Assembly: GCF_028621955.1 (NCBI RefSeq) | Contig: NZ_CP117516.1 | Span: 3,543,051 to 3,607,050 of the forward strand | Length of the DNA stretch: 64,000 bases | Direction of reading: 5' to 3' | Origin: Erythrobacter sp. BLCC-B19 | GTDB lineage: Bacteria; Pseudomonadota; Alphaproteobacteria; Sphingomonadales; Sphingomonadaceae | Shown: one piece after another, positions 34,796 through 44,854 of the stretch | Layout: each line of letters begins with the position of its first letter | Numbering within the stretch: the first letter of the stretch is position 1 | Program-made: the position numbers and the translations under genes | Notes under the pieces: model-generated | Told to the model about the DNA's origin: nothing | What the model saw: only the letters and a program-made list of their open reading frames with translations | Database searches by the model: none

Positions 34796-37317
34796 GCCTT
34801 CCCCTCGGCACGGCATGGGCGATTGCCCGGCGCGATCTCAACGCGCGCTTCCGCGGCCTCCGGCTGCTGCTGGTGTGCATCTTCCTCGGCACCGCAGCGC
34901 TCGCCGCCATCGGCACGCTGACCACCGCGATCGAGCGCGAGCTGGAATCCAGCGGGCAGGAACTGCTGGGCGGCGATCTCGAGGTCGAGGTCTGGCAACG
35001 CACGCTCAGCCCCGAAGAACGCAAGGCGCTGTCGGCCTATGGCACCATTTCCAGCGGCTATCGGATGCAGGCGATGGCGAGCACGCCTGATGCGGCCGCG
35101 CCGATCGAGCTGAAGGCGGTCGACGCGAAATGGCCGATGTTCGGCTCGCTGCTGCTGGAGGACGGCCGCACCGTCGGCGCGCCCACCGGCACGGATGCGT
35201 GGATCGCGCAAACCGCGCTCGAACGGCTGGGGATCAGGCTGGGCGAAAGCTTCAAGGTCGGTACCGTCACCCTGCGCGCGGCGGGGATCATCAAGGACGA
35301 GCCGGATCGCCTGTCCGAAGGCTTCCAGCTCGGCCCGACGGTCATCGTGGCCGACAGCGTGCCTACCGAAGCCGGATTGCTGGCACCGGGCGCGCTCTAC
35401 CAGAGCAAGCACCGCATCGCCTTTGCCGATCCGGGGCGCGACCCCGAGGCGATCGAGGAGGCGCTGACCAAGGCCTATCCCACCGCCGGCTTCGACATCC
35501 GCACCCGCGACCGCGCCTCCCCCGGCGCTGACCGCTTTGTGCGGCAGATGAGCGATTTCCTGACGCTGGTGGGCCTCGCCGCGCTGGTGATTGCAGGGAT
35601 CGGGATTGCGGGCGGCGTTTCGTCCTATCTCGACCAGCGCCGTGCGGGGATCGCGACATTGAAGGTGCTGGGGGCCACCTCCGGCGATATCGTGCGGATC
35701 TATGCGATGCAGATCGGCGTTGCGGCGCTGGCGGGAAGCGCGGCGGGGCTGGCCGCAGGCGTGCTGGTGACACCGCTGCTGGCGAGCGCCTTGCAAGGCC
35801 TGCTCCCGGTCGAGAGCGGGTTCATTATCGCGCCGGGCGCGCTGCTGCTGGCGGCGGGTTACGGCCTGCTGGTGGCTTTCGCCTTCGCCGCCGCGCCCCT
35901 CCTGCGCGCGCGCACCTTCCCGGCGATGGCGTTGATGCGGTCAGGCATCGTGCCCCTGGCGCGAGACAAGCGCGCGCTGCTGGCGACGGGTGCGGGCCTT
36001 GCGGCGATCTGCGCGCTGGCGCTGCTGACCACCGCGCAGCCGATGCTGTCGGGCGGGTTCCTGCTCGGCGCGGGCGGAGCGCTGCTGCTGCTCGCCGGGC
36101 TCGGATGGGGCATCCAGCGCCTCGCCCGCGGCCTGCCGCGCCCGAAGAACCCGCTTCTGCGGAGCGCCATTGCCAATATCCATCGCCCCGGCGCGCCGAC
36201 CGGAGCGCTGGTCACCGCATTGGGCTTTGGCCTTGCCGCCTTCGTGCTGCTGGCCGCGGTGCAGAGCGCGATCGACGGCAATATCGCGCAGCGCGTGCCG
36301 CGCGAGGCACCTGACTACTTCGTGCTCGACGTGCCGCCCGCGCAGGAGCCGCGCTTCTTCGCGCTGATCCAGGCCGAGTTCCCCAAGGCCGGGATCCGCA
36401 CCGTGCCCACCATGCGCGGCGCGGTGATCGCTTATGGGGCGAAGGACGCCATGACCCGCGTCGCCGACCTTGAGGAAATCCCGGAGGGCGCATGGGCGCT
36501 GCGCGGCGAGCGCGGGCTGACCTATGCCGACACCATCCCGCAGGGCAACCGCGTGGTCGCGGGCGAATGGTGGAGCCCGTTCCACAAGGGCGAACCGCTG
36601 GTCTCGATCGATGCCGATTTCGCCCGCGCCGTGGGGCTGGAGGTGGGCGACTATCTCACCATCGCGATCCTCGGCGTCGAGCGCACCGCGCGCATCGCCA
36701 ATATCCGCGAGATCGACTGGGAGAGCATGGGCTTCAACTTCGCGCTGGTGTTCAGCCGCAATGCGATTGCCGATGCGCCGCACAACCTGTCGGCCACGAT
36801 CGACCTGCCGGACGGCGCCGATACCGCCGCACGCGGGCGTCTGCTGCGCGCTCTGGTGAAGGAGATGCCGTCCTCCTCGGTGATCGAGGTCGGCGGCATT
36901 CTGGTCGAGGCACGAAAGCTGCTCGAACAGGTCAGCCTTGCGACCCTGGCGGCAGCAGCGGTAACGGTGCTGGCAGGGCTTGCGGTGCTGATGGGCGCGA
37001 TTGCGGCGGCGCGGGCGGCGCGCACCTATGACACGGTGATGCTGCGCGTGCTGGGCGCGAGCCGGCGGCAGATCCTGCTGCTGCAACTCGCCGAATATGG
37101 CCTGCTGGCGGGCGTGCTGGCGCTGGTCGCGCTGGGGCTTGGCGGAGGGCTCGCCTGGGTGGTGATCACCCAGCTGTTCGAATTCGACTGGCTGCCCGAC
37201 TGGGGCGAGGTGCTGGGCGTGCTCGCCCTTGGCATCGCGCTGGTGCTGGGCTTTGCGCTCGCCGGATCGCTGCCCCTGCTGCGGGCGAAACCGGCGCGGG
37301 CGCTGAGAGAGCTCTAG
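34792..37317 (+). CDS. FtsX-like ABC permease (YbbP type)
   Basis: An 841-residue protein with about ten membrane helices in the duplicated FtsX/MacB layout. It has an N-terminal helix, a large periplasmic domain (residues ~45-265), three helices with GVSSYLDQRRAGIATLKVLG, a central pair, a second periplasmic domain, and a second three-helix block with RTYDTVMLRVLGASRRQILL. The paired coupling helices would contact the ATPase encoded by the overlapping upstream gene. The substrate is unknown; lipid or lipoprotein handling is suggested by the neighbouring esterase. Confidence 0.92.
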   Translation: MSLPLGTAWAIARRDLNARFRGLRLLLVCIFLGTAALAAIGTLTTAIERELESSGQELLGGDLEVEVWQRTLSPEERKALSAYGTISSGYRMQAMASTPDAAAPIELKAVDAKWPMFGSLLLEDGRTVGAPTGTDAWIAQTALERLGIRLGESFKVGTVTLRAAGIIKDEPDRLSEGFQLGPTVIVADSVPTEAGLLAPGALYQSKHRIAFADPGRDPEAIEEALTKAYPTAGFDIRTRDRASPGADRFVRQMSDFLTLVGLAALVIAGIGIAGGVSSYLDQRRAGIATLKVLGATSGDIVRIYAMQIGVAALAGSAAGLAAGVLVTPLLASALQGLLPVESGFIIAPGALLLAAGYGLLVAFAFAAAPLLRARTFPAMALMRSGIVPLARDKRALLATGAGLAAICALALLTTAQPMLSGGFLLGAGGALLLLAGLGWGIQRLARGLPRPKNPLLRSAIANIHRPGAPTGALVTALGFGLAAFVLLAAVQSAIDGNIAQRVPREAPDYFVLDVPPAQEPRFFALIQAEFPKAGIRTVPTMRGAVIAYGAKDAMTRVADLEEIPEGAWALRGERGLTYADTIPQGNRVVAGEWWSPFHKGEPLVSIDADFARAVGLEVGDYLTIAILGVERTARIANIREIDWESMGFNFALVFSRNAIADAPHNLSATIDLPDGADTAARGRLLRALVKEMPSSSVIEVGGILVEARKLLEQVSLATLAAAAVTVLAGLAVLMGAIAAARAARTYDTVMLRVLGASRRQILLLQLAEYGLLAGVLALVALGLGGGLAWVVITQLFEFDWLPDWGEVLGVLALGIALVLGFALAGSLPLLRAKPARALREL

Positions 37318-38195
37318 GCGAAGACCTCCTCCAGCCGCTCCGCCCCGCCGCCAGTCACTTCGCAATGCAGCGCGGCGGTAAAGGTTGCGGTGTAGAGCAT
37401 GAAGCCAATCCCCACCGGCACAAACACGAGAAAGCCCAGCCCCATCAGCAGCAGGCCAAGTCCGGTGTTGTCCTGGGCCATATCGGCCGCCACGAAGATC
37501 AGCGCGAAGGGCAGCAGCACCGCCACCATCGCGATCCCGAAGAAGCCGAGCAGCGCCAGGAAAATACGCAAGGCCTTGCCCCGCGTCACCGACCAGCTGC
37601 GGCGCAGCGCGGCGATCGGACTGAACACCTGATCCACCGCGACAACCGGCACCAGCACCGCAAAGCGGCAAGCCAGAAACAGCATGAGCGGCAGGCTGGC
37701 CAACCCGACGAGGCCGCCGAATACCCCCGCGCCGGCGCTTCCTGTCAGCGCAAGCGCGCTCATTATCGCCATTATCACCAACGTAAACGCGATATAGCCA
37801 ATCGTCAGCAACACCGAAATCGCCAGAAACGGCAGGCAGGTGCGAAAGCCGCGCAGCATCGCATCGCCAAACGCCGCACGCTCCAGCGGCGAGGCGAGTG
37901 TCACCATCGCCGCCTGCTGCGCAAAGGCCAGCATCAGATAGGCGGCAAAGAAAAGCGCCATCATGACAAACACGCCGATCCCGATCCCGCTCAAGGCGCT
38001 GGCGCTGGCAGGATCGTCGATGGCAAAGCCAAGACCGGCGATCCCGGCAATGCCGACCACCGCGATGACCACCGAGAGCACCGTATAGGCCGCCATCTGG
38101 ATCGCGAGAAACACCGCCCACATCCCGGCCAGCGGCCATAGCCGCTCACGCAGCATCGCAAAGCTGGTCGAAAACACGCGCCCAATATCAAACAT
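37314..38195 (-). CDS. polytopic membrane protein, glycerophosphodiesterase membrane-domain-like
   Basis: A 293-residue protein with about six long hydrophobic helices. FDIGRVFSTSFAMLRERLWP at the N-terminus and SPIAALRRSWSVTRGKALRI late in the protein resemble the DUF975/GlpQ membrane-domain superfamily of integral proteins with unknown activity. Its stop overlaps the permease stop by 4 bp (convergent). It is followed on the same strand, 74 bp upstream, by the DUF805 gene. Confidence 0.75.
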   Translation of the reverse strand: MFDIGRVFSTSFAMLRERLWPLAGMWAVFLAIQMAAYTVLSVVIAVVGIAGIAGLGFAIDDPASASALSGIGIGVFVMMALFFAAYLMLAFAQQAAMVTLASPLERAAFGDAMLRGFRTCLPFLAISVLLTIGYIAFTLVIMAIMSALALTGSAGAGVFGGLVGLASLPLMLFLACRFAVLVPVVAVDQVFSPIAALRRSWSVTRGKALRIFLALLGFFGIAMVAVLLPFALIFVAADMAQDNTGLGLLLMGLGFLVFVPVGIGFMLYTATFTAALHCEVTGGGAERLEEVFA

Positions 38196-38269
38196 CTGTG
38201 TCCCCCAGCGGCCATCCCGCGCCGCAGGTGCCAGAATGCACACGCTGTCCGCGCGTGGCAAACGCAAAC

Positions 38270-38674
38270 CTATTCGAACAGGTCGCCTTCCCACAGTTGA
38301 CGGGGATCGGGCCCATAACGGTTCGGCCCCCAGGTGCCCTGCTGCGCCATCAGGAACAACAGCCAGCCAAGGCCGAGATAGGGGATGAAACCCACCAGCA
38401 CCCACCAACCGCGCTTGTCGGAATCGTGCAGCCGCCGCACTTGCAGGGCCAGCACCGGCAGGCCGAATACCGCCGTATAGGCGAGCGTGCCGTAGATCAT
38501 CAGTTCGGGCGCAAGGATCAGTGTGCCGGCCGTCCCCAGCACAAGATTGGTGACGAGAAACACCACGATGAGCACCGGCACCTGCCAGGCAACGAACAGC
38601 CAGTAATCGCGCCGCCGTGCGCGGCCACGGAAATCGAACATCCGGCGGAAAGGATCAATCAGGCTGTCCAGCAT
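38270..38674 (-). CDS. DUF805 membrane protein
   Basis: A 134-residue protein with the DUF805 pattern: FDFRGRARRRDYWLFV, three to four membrane helices, VRRLHDSDKRGWWVLVGFI and NRYGPDP near the C-terminus. Function is unknown in this common inner-membrane family. It may form a transcription unit with the polytopic membrane gene that follows on the minus strand. Confidence 0.9.
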   Translation of the reverse strand: MLDSLIDPFRRMFDFRGRARRRDYWLFVAWQVPVLIVVFLVTNLVLGTAGTLILAPELMIYGTLAYTAVFGLPVLALQVRRLHDSDKRGWWVLVGFIPYLGLGWLLFLMAQQGTWGPNRYGPDPRQLWEGDLFE

Positions 38675-38738
38675 GGGAGCTTCATCTCTCGTCAGCGGCG
38701 CGCAGGCAAGCCGGACGAAGCCGGTCTCTTCAAATGCA

Positions 38739-38769
38739 GAGGGCTCCGCACCACTGGTGCGAAGCCCTC
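38739..38769. terminator. hairpin downstream of the TonB receptor gene
   Basis: A 15-base dyad (left arm 38739-38753, right arm 38755-38769) pairs with one mismatch. It lies 35 bp past the receptor stop, with no clear U-run on the minus strand and a short CTTTC on the plus strand. Probably a terminator or 3'-end stabiliser. Confidence 0.55.
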
Positions 38770-38803
38770 ACTTTCAGGTTCGTTTCAGACCCGTGTCAGG
38801 CCA

Positions 38804-41383
38804 TCAGAACTTGAAGCGCACGAGGCCGCCATAGGTGCGCGGCTGGTTCGGGTAACCCGAAACCGTGCCGGCCTGCGCCACGCCGTCGAACACCGTGATG
38901 ATGAACTCGTCGTTGAGCAGGTTGCGCGCCCAGGCACCGATTTCCAGACCGTTTTCGAGCTGGAAGATCATCGAGGCGTTCACCAGGTTGGTCTCACGCT
39001 GGAAGATCCGCGGATCGCGGCGGGCGTTCACCGGGCCGTTGAAGGTCGGCAGGCCGTTGTTGATGTCGACATTGCTTTCATGGGCGTAGTCGACACGCGT
39101 GACCAGCTTGTTGCTGCCGATTTCGAGCGTGTGGGTTGCCGAGGTCGCAATGCTCCAGCCGGGGATGCCGCCGGGGCGGAAGCCGGTGAGGTTGCCGACC
39201 GGGCTGGCGGTGAAGCTGTCGAAGTTCGGATCAAGGTGGGTCGCCGCGAAGGTGAACACCAGGCTGTCGCTCGGACGGATCGTCGCATCGACTTCAAAGC
39301 CGCGCACCGACTGCTGACCGGCATTGTTCAGCTGGAAGCCGGTGCCGGTGAACAGGAAGCTCTGGAAGCCCTTGATGGTCTGGTCGAACACCGCAAGGTT
39401 GAAGCCGAAGCCATCCCACTGCGCCTTCATGCCCAGTTCGTAGACTTCGGCATTTTCCGGCCCGGCGAAACGCGAACCGGTGGTGAGGTTGGCGACGTTC
39501 AGCCCGGCATTGGTGATCGGCGAAGCAGGCGCGGCAAAGGCCGAACGGCCCGGCCCCGGAATGAAATCGCCGAACGCCGGACGGCTATCCCGCGACAGGT
39601 TGACCGAGCTTGCCTTGAAGCCGGTCGCATAGCTCGCGTAGATGTTGACCTCGTTCGACACCTGATAGGCGGCGCGCAGCAGGTAGGTGAACTTGTCGTC
39701 GCGGGTCTGGCCCGGCTCGACCGAGTTCGGGATGGTCAGGAACGGCGGCTGGAACTGGAACGGGGTCAGGCCAAGCAGCGGGTTCGTAGCCGGGTTGGTG
39801 GCTGCCGCAAGCAGCTGCTGCTGCACGGCCGTCGGCAGGGCCTGGAACTGCGCACGGGTGAACACATCCGGCAGCGCCGGATTGGCCAGCGTCGCGCCGG
39901 TGATGAAGGCATCGACGAGGTTGGTGTTCGACAGCTCGTCAAAGGACTGCTGCGCAAGCGAGAAGTCCTTCTTGTCGTCGGTGTAGTTGAAGCCGGCGGT
40001 GAAGACGAGGCCGTCAGCCGGCTCGAAGTCCACGGTGCCGAACACCGACCAGGCGGTGTTGTCCATCGAATACTGTTCCGCCGTCAGCGGGCCGGGGCTG
40101 AAGATCGAGCCCTGGGGCAGGCCGAGACCGGCCTCGACGCCGTTGAACAGCGTCGGGCTGCCGCCCAGCAGCGCGAAGAAGGTGCGCGCGTCGGCACCCG
40201 TGGTCAGCGCGCTGTCCTGCCGGATCGACTCGTCGAAGTAGAAGCCGCCGAGCAGGAAGTTGATCGGGCCGTCGAAGTCCGAGGTCAGACGCAGTTCCTG
40301 CGTGAAGGTCTTGACTTCCTGATCGCGGGTTTCGGTCACCACGTCGGCGCTGGTGAAGTCGACGTCCTGATCGAGGAAGTTCTTCAGTTCGCGATAGGCG
40401 GTGATCGAGGTGAAGGTCAGCGGGCCGGTGTTCCAGTCGGCCTGGATCGAGCCGCCGTAGTTGTCGACGGTGTTGCGCGGTTCCTGGCTGAGGAAGGTGT
40501 TGTAGCTGAAGAAGTTGGTGTCCAGCGCACCGCCCACCGCGACGATCGCGGGCGCGGTCGGCCCGGCAACGAGGGTCGAGACGAGGCAGCAGGTCTCGTC
40601 GATCGCGGCATAATCGGCAATCGCGCGGATCTTGAAGTCCGGGGTCGGCTCGATCAGCAGCTGGCCGCGTGCCGACCAGCGGTTGCGGTCCGACACATCG
40701 GTGTTGAGGTTCTGGATGCGGGCATAGCCGTCACGGCGGTTGTAAGAACCATCGAGCGAAAAGGCGACGTTTTCGGCAATCGGCCCGGTCACTTCGCCGC
40801 GCAGCACGATGGCATCATAGTTGCCGTAGCTGGCTTCGACCTGGCCGCCGAATTCGTACTGCGGCTCCTTGGTGACGACCGAGATCACGCCCGCGGACGC
40901 GTTCTTGCCGAACAGGGTCGATTGCGGCCCGTTCAGCACTTCGATGCGCTGGACCATGTTAAGGTCGGACAGGGCAGCTGCCGAGCGCGAGCGGAAGACG
41001 CCGTCGATGAACACGCCGACCGAGGGCTCGATCCCGAAGTTGTTGTCGCCGTTGCCGAAGCCGCGGATGATGAAGGTGGTCGCCGATGCGCTCTGCAGCT
41101 GGCTGACGCGCAGCGACGGCGTGACGGTCTGAAGGTCGAGCACGTCGCGGATCTGAGCCTGTTCGAGCACTTCGCCGCTGGTCACCGACACCGAGATCGG
41201 GGTTTCCTGCAGGGTCTGCTCGCGCTTGGACGCGGTGACGATGATGACGTTGGTGCTTTCGGGCGCCTCGACTTCAGGCTCGCCGTCCTGGGCCAGCGCC
41301 GCGCCGGGCATGGCCAGGCAGGCGGCCCCTGCAAGCAGGGTGAATCGATAGGCGCCGGCAGAGCCGGTGAAGGTCGAACGCAT
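38804..41383 (-). CDS. TonB-dependent outer-membrane receptor
   Basis: An 859-residue receptor. Signal peptide (LLAGAACLAMPGAALAQ), a TonB-box-like VIIVTASKRE, plug domain (residues ~50-165 with VTPSLRVSQLQSASATTFII and QRIEVLNGPQSTLFGKNASA), then a 22-strand barrel ending GGLVRFKF with the terminal aromatic. There is no N-terminal signalling extension, so it is not a sigma/anti-sigma transducer. It belongs to the broad sphingomonad group of catabolic or siderophore receptors; the ligand is unknown. GGAGAGGAGC precedes ATG 41383. Confidence 0.92.
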   Translation of the reverse strand: MRSTFTGSAGAYRFTLLAGAACLAMPGAALAQDGEPEVEAPESTNVIIVTASKREQTLQETPISVSVTSGEVLEQAQIRDVLDLQTVTPSLRVSQLQSASATTFIIRGFGNGDNNFGIEPSVGVFIDGVFRSRSAAALSDLNMVQRIEVLNGPQSTLFGKNASAGVISVVTKEPQYEFGGQVEASYGNYDAIVLRGEVTGPIAENVAFSLDGSYNRRDGYARIQNLNTDVSDRNRWSARGQLLIEPTPDFKIRAIADYAAIDETCCLVSTLVAGPTAPAIVAVGGALDTNFFSYNTFLSQEPRNTVDNYGGSIQADWNTGPLTFTSITAYRELKNFLDQDVDFTSADVVTETRDQEVKTFTQELRLTSDFDGPINFLLGGFYFDESIRQDSALTTGADARTFFALLGGSPTLFNGVEAGLGLPQGSIFSPGPLTAEQYSMDNTAWSVFGTVDFEPADGLVFTAGFNYTDDKKDFSLAQQSFDELSNTNLVDAFITGATLANPALPDVFTRAQFQALPTAVQQQLLAAATNPATNPLLGLTPFQFQPPFLTIPNSVEPGQTRDDKFTYLLRAAYQVSNEVNIYASYATGFKASSVNLSRDSRPAFGDFIPGPGRSAFAAPASPITNAGLNVANLTTGSRFAGPENAEVYELGMKAQWDGFGFNLAVFDQTIKGFQSFLFTGTGFQLNNAGQQSVRGFEVDATIRPSDSLVFTFAATHLDPNFDSFTASPVGNLTGFRPGGIPGWSIATSATHTLEIGSNKLVTRVDYAHESNVDINNGLPTFNGPVNARRDPRIFQRETNLVNASMIFQLENGLEIGAWARNLLNDEFIITVFDGVAQAGTVSGYPNQPRTYGGLVRFKF

Positions 41384-41803
41384 GGAAGCTCCTCTCCAAA
41401 AATCCCCCGACCCCGGTGCCCTTTTGCGGGCACGCACCGTCCCAGTGCGCTCTCTCCCGTGGTCGTGTCGCGGAGTGATAAGCCAGCCGCGCCCCTGCCA
41501 CAAGCCGCAGGCTGGCAGTTTTGAGGGGCAAATCGCCGAATTGTTGCGCAAGAGTCACACTGCTTGCCCTCGGCAAAGGCCTCGGTGTTGCCCCAACGCT
41601 TGCCCCTTGGACGCACCCCTGCTAGGCGCGCCGGCGATGTTGCATCGCAGCACATGGAGCCTTGCGCGGCGCTTGCCGTAGCGTCCGGTTGCTGTCGCTA
41701 ACCCGCCACAAACCTTGCCTAACGCGGTCCGCCCCTAGCGCCCGCCATGTTTTTCACCCGGATGCGCCCCGCACCCGGCCTTTCACCGGAAGTTTTCGCA
41801 AAA
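41384..41803. other. 420-bp intergenic region between TonB receptor gene and typA
   Basis: No gene is supported here. It must contain the divergent promoters of both neighbours. A 6-bp hairpin (GTGCCC/GGGCAC, 41416-41433) lies in the receptor leader. The open frames crossing it on both strands have no ribosome-binding site or family resemblance. No operator of known type, such as a Fur box, was recognised. Confidence 0.5.
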
Positions 41804-43636
41804 ATGTCGTCCGCCCTCAGAAATATCGCGATCATCGCCCACGTTGACCACGGCAAGACCACGCTGGTCGACCAGCTGTTCCGCCAATCGGGCACTTTCC
41901 GCGAGAACCAGCGGGTCGAGGAACGCGCGATGGATTCGGGCGATCTCGAAAAGGAACGCGGGATCACCATTCTCGCCAAGTGCACCAGCGTCGAGTGGGA
42001 ACAGGGCGGCGCAACCACCCGCATCAACATCGTCGACACTCCCGGCCACGCTGACTTCGGCGCCGAAGTCGAGCGCATCCTCAGCATGGTCGACGGCGTG
42101 ATTCTGCTGGTCGATAGCGCGGAAGGCGCGATGCCGCAGACCAAGTTCGTGACCGGCAAGGCGCTGGCGCTGGGCCTCCGGCCCATCGTCGTGGTCAACA
42201 AGATCGACCGCCCCGACGGCCGTCCGCAGGAAGTGCTCGACGAGGTGTTCGACCTCTTCGTCAGCCTCGATGCCAATGACGAACAGCTTGATTTCCCGGT
42301 GCTCTACGCCTCGGGCCGCGAAGGCTACGCCAGCGAGGACGCCGAAGCGCGTTCGGGCACGCTGGCCCCGCTGTTCAACAAGGTGATCGAGCACGTCCCG
42401 GCCCCCGGCCTCGATCCGGATGCCAAGTTCGCCTTCCTGGCGACCCTGCTGGATCGCGACAACTTCATGGGCCGCGTGCTGACCGGTCGCGTCCAGTCGG
42501 GCACGATCCGGGTGAACGATCCGATCCACGCCATCGACATGGACGGCAAGGTGATCGAAACCGGCCGCGCGACCAAGCTGATGAGCTTTGACGGTCTGGA
42601 GCGCGTGCCGGTCGAAATCGCCCGCGCAGGCGACATCATTGCGTTGGCGGGTCTGGAGAAGGCGACCGTCGCCAACACCATCTGCGACCCCAGCGTCACC
42701 GAACCGATTGCCGCCCAGCCGATCGACCCGCCGACGCTCGCCATGCGTTTCTCGGTCAACGACAGCCCGCTTGCGGGCCGCGAGGGCAGCAAGGTCACCA
42801 GCCGCATGATCCGCGACCGCCTGCTGCGCGAGGCCGAAACCAACGTCGCGATCCGCGTCACGGAATCCGAGGACAAGGACAGCTTCGAAGTCGCCGGCCG
42901 CGGTGAACTCCAGCTCGGCGTCCTCATCGAAACCATGCGCCGCGAAGGCTTCGAGCTCGGCATCAGCCGCCCGCGCGTGCTGTTCCGCGAGGAAGACGGC
43001 AAGCGCATGGAGCCCTACGAGACCGTCGTGATCGACGTCGATGACGAGCACTCGGGCACGGTCGTCGAGAAGATGCAGCGCCGCAAGGCCGACTTGGCCG
43101 AAATGCGCCCCTCGGGCGTGGGCAAGACCCGCATCACCTTCTCGGCCCCCTCGCGCGGGCTGATCGGCTACCACGGCGAATTCCTGTCCGACACGCGCGG
43201 CACCGGGATCATGAACCGCCTGTTCGAGAAGTATGGCCCCTACAAGGGCCCGATCGAAGGTCGCCTCAACGGCGTGTTGATCTCCAACGGCGATGGCGAG
43301 GCGGTGGCCTATGCGCTCAACTCGCTGGAAGAGCGCGGCACCCTGTTCATCGGCCCGCAGATGAAGGTCTACGAAGGCATGGTGATCGGCGAGAACGCCA
43401 AGCCCGATGACCTTGAAGTCAATCCCTTGAAGGCCAAGCAGCTCACCAACATCCGCTCGAGCGGCAAGGACGACGCAATCCGCCTCACCCCCCCGCGCCG
43501 CATGAGCCTCGAGCAAGCCATCGCCTATATCGACGATGATGAAATGGTCGAAGTGACCCCGCAGTCGATCCGCCTGCGCAAGGCCCTGCTGTGCCCGCAC
43601 GAACGCAAGAAGGCCAAGCGCAAGAAGGAGGATTGA
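41804..43636 (+). CDS. typA: ribosome-associated translational GTPase TypA/BipA
   Basis: EF-G-like GTPase binding the 70S ribosome, needed for 50S assembly and stress growth. The 610-residue protein has G1 [15 protein letters not shown], the switch region [21 protein letters not shown]3 [12 protein letters not shown]4 [10 protein letters not shown], domain II, and the TypA-specific C-terminus ([32 protein letters not shown]). ATG 41804 ([17 protein letters not shown]) gives the family N-terminus; ATG 41747 would add 19 unconserved residues. Confidence 0.97.
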   Translation: MSSALRNIAIIAHVDHGKTTLVDQLFRQSGTFRENQRVEERAMDSGDLEKERGITILAKCTSVEWEQGGATTRINIVDTPGHADFGAEVERILSMVDGVILLVDSAEGAMPQTKFVTGKALALGLRPIVVVNKIDRPDGRPQEVLDEVFDLFVSLDANDEQLDFPVLYASGREGYASEDAEARSGTLAPLFNKVIEHVPAPGLDPDAKFAFLATLLDRDNFMGRVLTGRVQSGTIRVNDPIHAIDMDGKVIETGRATKLMSFDGLERVPVEIARAGDIIALAGLEKATVANTICDPSVTEPIAAQPIDPPTLAMRFSVNDSPLAGREGSKVTSRMIRDRLLREAETNVAIRVTESEDKDSFEVAGRGELQLGVLIETMRREGFELGISRPRVLFREEDGKRMEPYETVVIDVDDEHSGTVVEKMQRRKADLAEMRPSGVGKTRITFSAPSRGLIGYHGEFLSDTRGTGIMNRLFEKYGPYKGPIEGRLNGVLISNGDGEAVAYALNSLEERGTLFIGPQMKVYEGMVIGENAKPDDLEVNPLKAKQLTNIRSSGKDDAIRLTPPRRMSLEQAIAYIDDDEMVEVTPQSIRLRKALLCPHERKKAKRKKED

Positions 43637-43682
43637 TCTGGCGCAGCGCCATCGGCGCCGCTCGCCCATCCCCAAAGCAACT

Positions 43683-43712
43683 GACCCCGCGCAGCCACAG
43701 CCGCGCGGGGTC
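43683..43712. terminator. hairpin terminator after typA
   Basis: A perfect 10-bp stem (GACCCCGCGC at 43683-43692 with GCGCGGGGTC at 43703-43712) and a 10-nt loop, followed by a weak T-containing stretch. It lies between convergent typA and the outer-membrane protein gene. Confidence 0.7.
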
Positions 43713-43754
43713 AGGCATTTCAAGGCAGGTGCCTAGAACCGCCTGAAATGGCGA

Positions 43755-44600
43755 TCAGAACCGCAGGTTCACCGTGGCGCGCAGCGCATGGTAATCGAAC
43801 CGGTCATTCGATAGCCGCATATCCGTGCCGCCCGATTCGAGCAGGAACGGATTGGTCGCCGGCGCAGTGCCCGGCCCGACTGCGACATTGTAATCGTCGT
43901 CGTTGTAGCTCGAATAGAGATATTCGAGGCCGACGCCGAGATTGCGGGTGAGCATCAGCTCCGCACCGCCACCCGCTTGCCAGCCGAACTGCCAGTCGCG
44001 CACGTTGTCCGGCGTGAAGGAATTTGCGCCATTGCTGGTCGAAAAGCTGTGATCGATGCGGGCATAGCCGACCCCGCCGGTGGCATAGAACAGCCCGCGT
44101 CCGTCGCCCGGCGCAATGCCAAGCCGGGCGCGCCCGTTCACCGCCCAATCGATCTCGCGGCCGAAGGTGTAGGTTGCAGGCGTGGTGCTGAAACCGGTGG
44201 TGAATTCCTCAAGTCCGGGCCTTGCGCCTTCCACCAGAATCCCCGCCACAAGCGGCCCCTTGCCGAGTTGCCGGTCATAACCGATGCGCAAGGCATAGCC
44301 TTCGTTCTGGCGATTGCCGCGGCATCCGGCTGCTCCCACCGCAACCGGTGACCCGTCGCAGAAGCCCGGCGAAAAGGCATCGGCCCCGGCTGCGGTGGTC
44401 ACGGTGTCGCCAAATGTGCCGTCCTGATCCGTATCGAACAGGATCGAGTCATTACGACTATCCGCCGCAGACTCGAGACCAATCGCGCCCGAGATATAAG
44501 GCCCGTTAAAGTACGGTTCATCTTCCTGAGCAAAAGCGCTCGATGAAATGAGCAATGCGGTTACACCAATTGCCGGTGAAACGTGCTTGATCAATGCCAT
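43755..44600 (-). CDS. outer-membrane beta-barrel protein (OmpA/Opa-like porin fold)
   Basis: A 281-residue protein with signal peptide (IGVTALLISSSAFAQ) and an eight-strand-type barrel: GPYISGAIGLESAADSRND, the late GWQAGGGAELMLTRNLGVGL and a C-terminal RATVNLRF ending in Phe. It resembles the opacity/Omp25 class of alphaproteobacterial barrels. Two Cys (FCDGSPVAVGAAGC) may form a surface-loop disulfide. ATG 44600 is used because the signal peptide follows directly. A perfect dyad lies upstream. Confidence 0.85.
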   Translation of the reverse strand: MALIKHVSPAIGVTALLISSSAFAQEDEPYFNGPYISGAIGLESAADSRNDSILFDTDQDGTFGDTVTTAAGADAFSPGFCDGSPVAVGAAGCRGNRQNEGYALRIGYDRQLGKGPLVAGILVEGARPGLEEFTTGFSTTPATYTFGREIDWAVNGRARLGIAPGDGRGLFYATGGVGYARIDHSFSTSNGANSFTPDNVRDWQFGWQAGGGAELMLTRNLGVGLEYLYSSYNDDDYNVAVGPGTAPATNPFLLESGGTDMRLSNDRFDYHALRATVNLRF

Positions 44601-44633
44601 ATTTCGACTCCATTTTTCTCGAACAAGCTGCAT

Positions 44634-44648
44634 AACTTGCAGCAAGTT
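44634..44648. promoter_or_regulatory. palindrome upstream of the beta-barrel gene
   Basis: A perfect dyad AACTTGC-A-GCAAGTT centred 41 bp before the beta-barrel start. Its position in the 5' region suggests an operator or leader hairpin. No known regulator consensus is recognised. Confidence 0.35.
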
Positions 44649-44854
44649 TTATCGGCATTGGCCTGACTTTGCCTGACCATCAAACTTTTGATTTGAAAGT
44701 TGCTCGGTTGGTCTTGCGATCACATCGCACCATCCCGCAACCGTGCCTCGAATGCGGTGAAACAGCTTTCGCTGCGTGACTGCCAAGAGCGGCTAAAGGG
44801 GGAAACTTGGCTGGACGGGTGGCAATCGCGAAAAACGCTTGTTACCCCCGCCCC

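Noticed and set aside
38198..41524. 1108-codon open frame on the plus strand opposite the TonB receptor
   Set aside because: Shadow of the receptor; the sense frame has signal peptide, plug and barrel end intact.
41783..43723. 646-codon open frame on the minus strand opposite typA
   Set aside because: It mirrors the typA codons, has no family resemblance and no initiation site.
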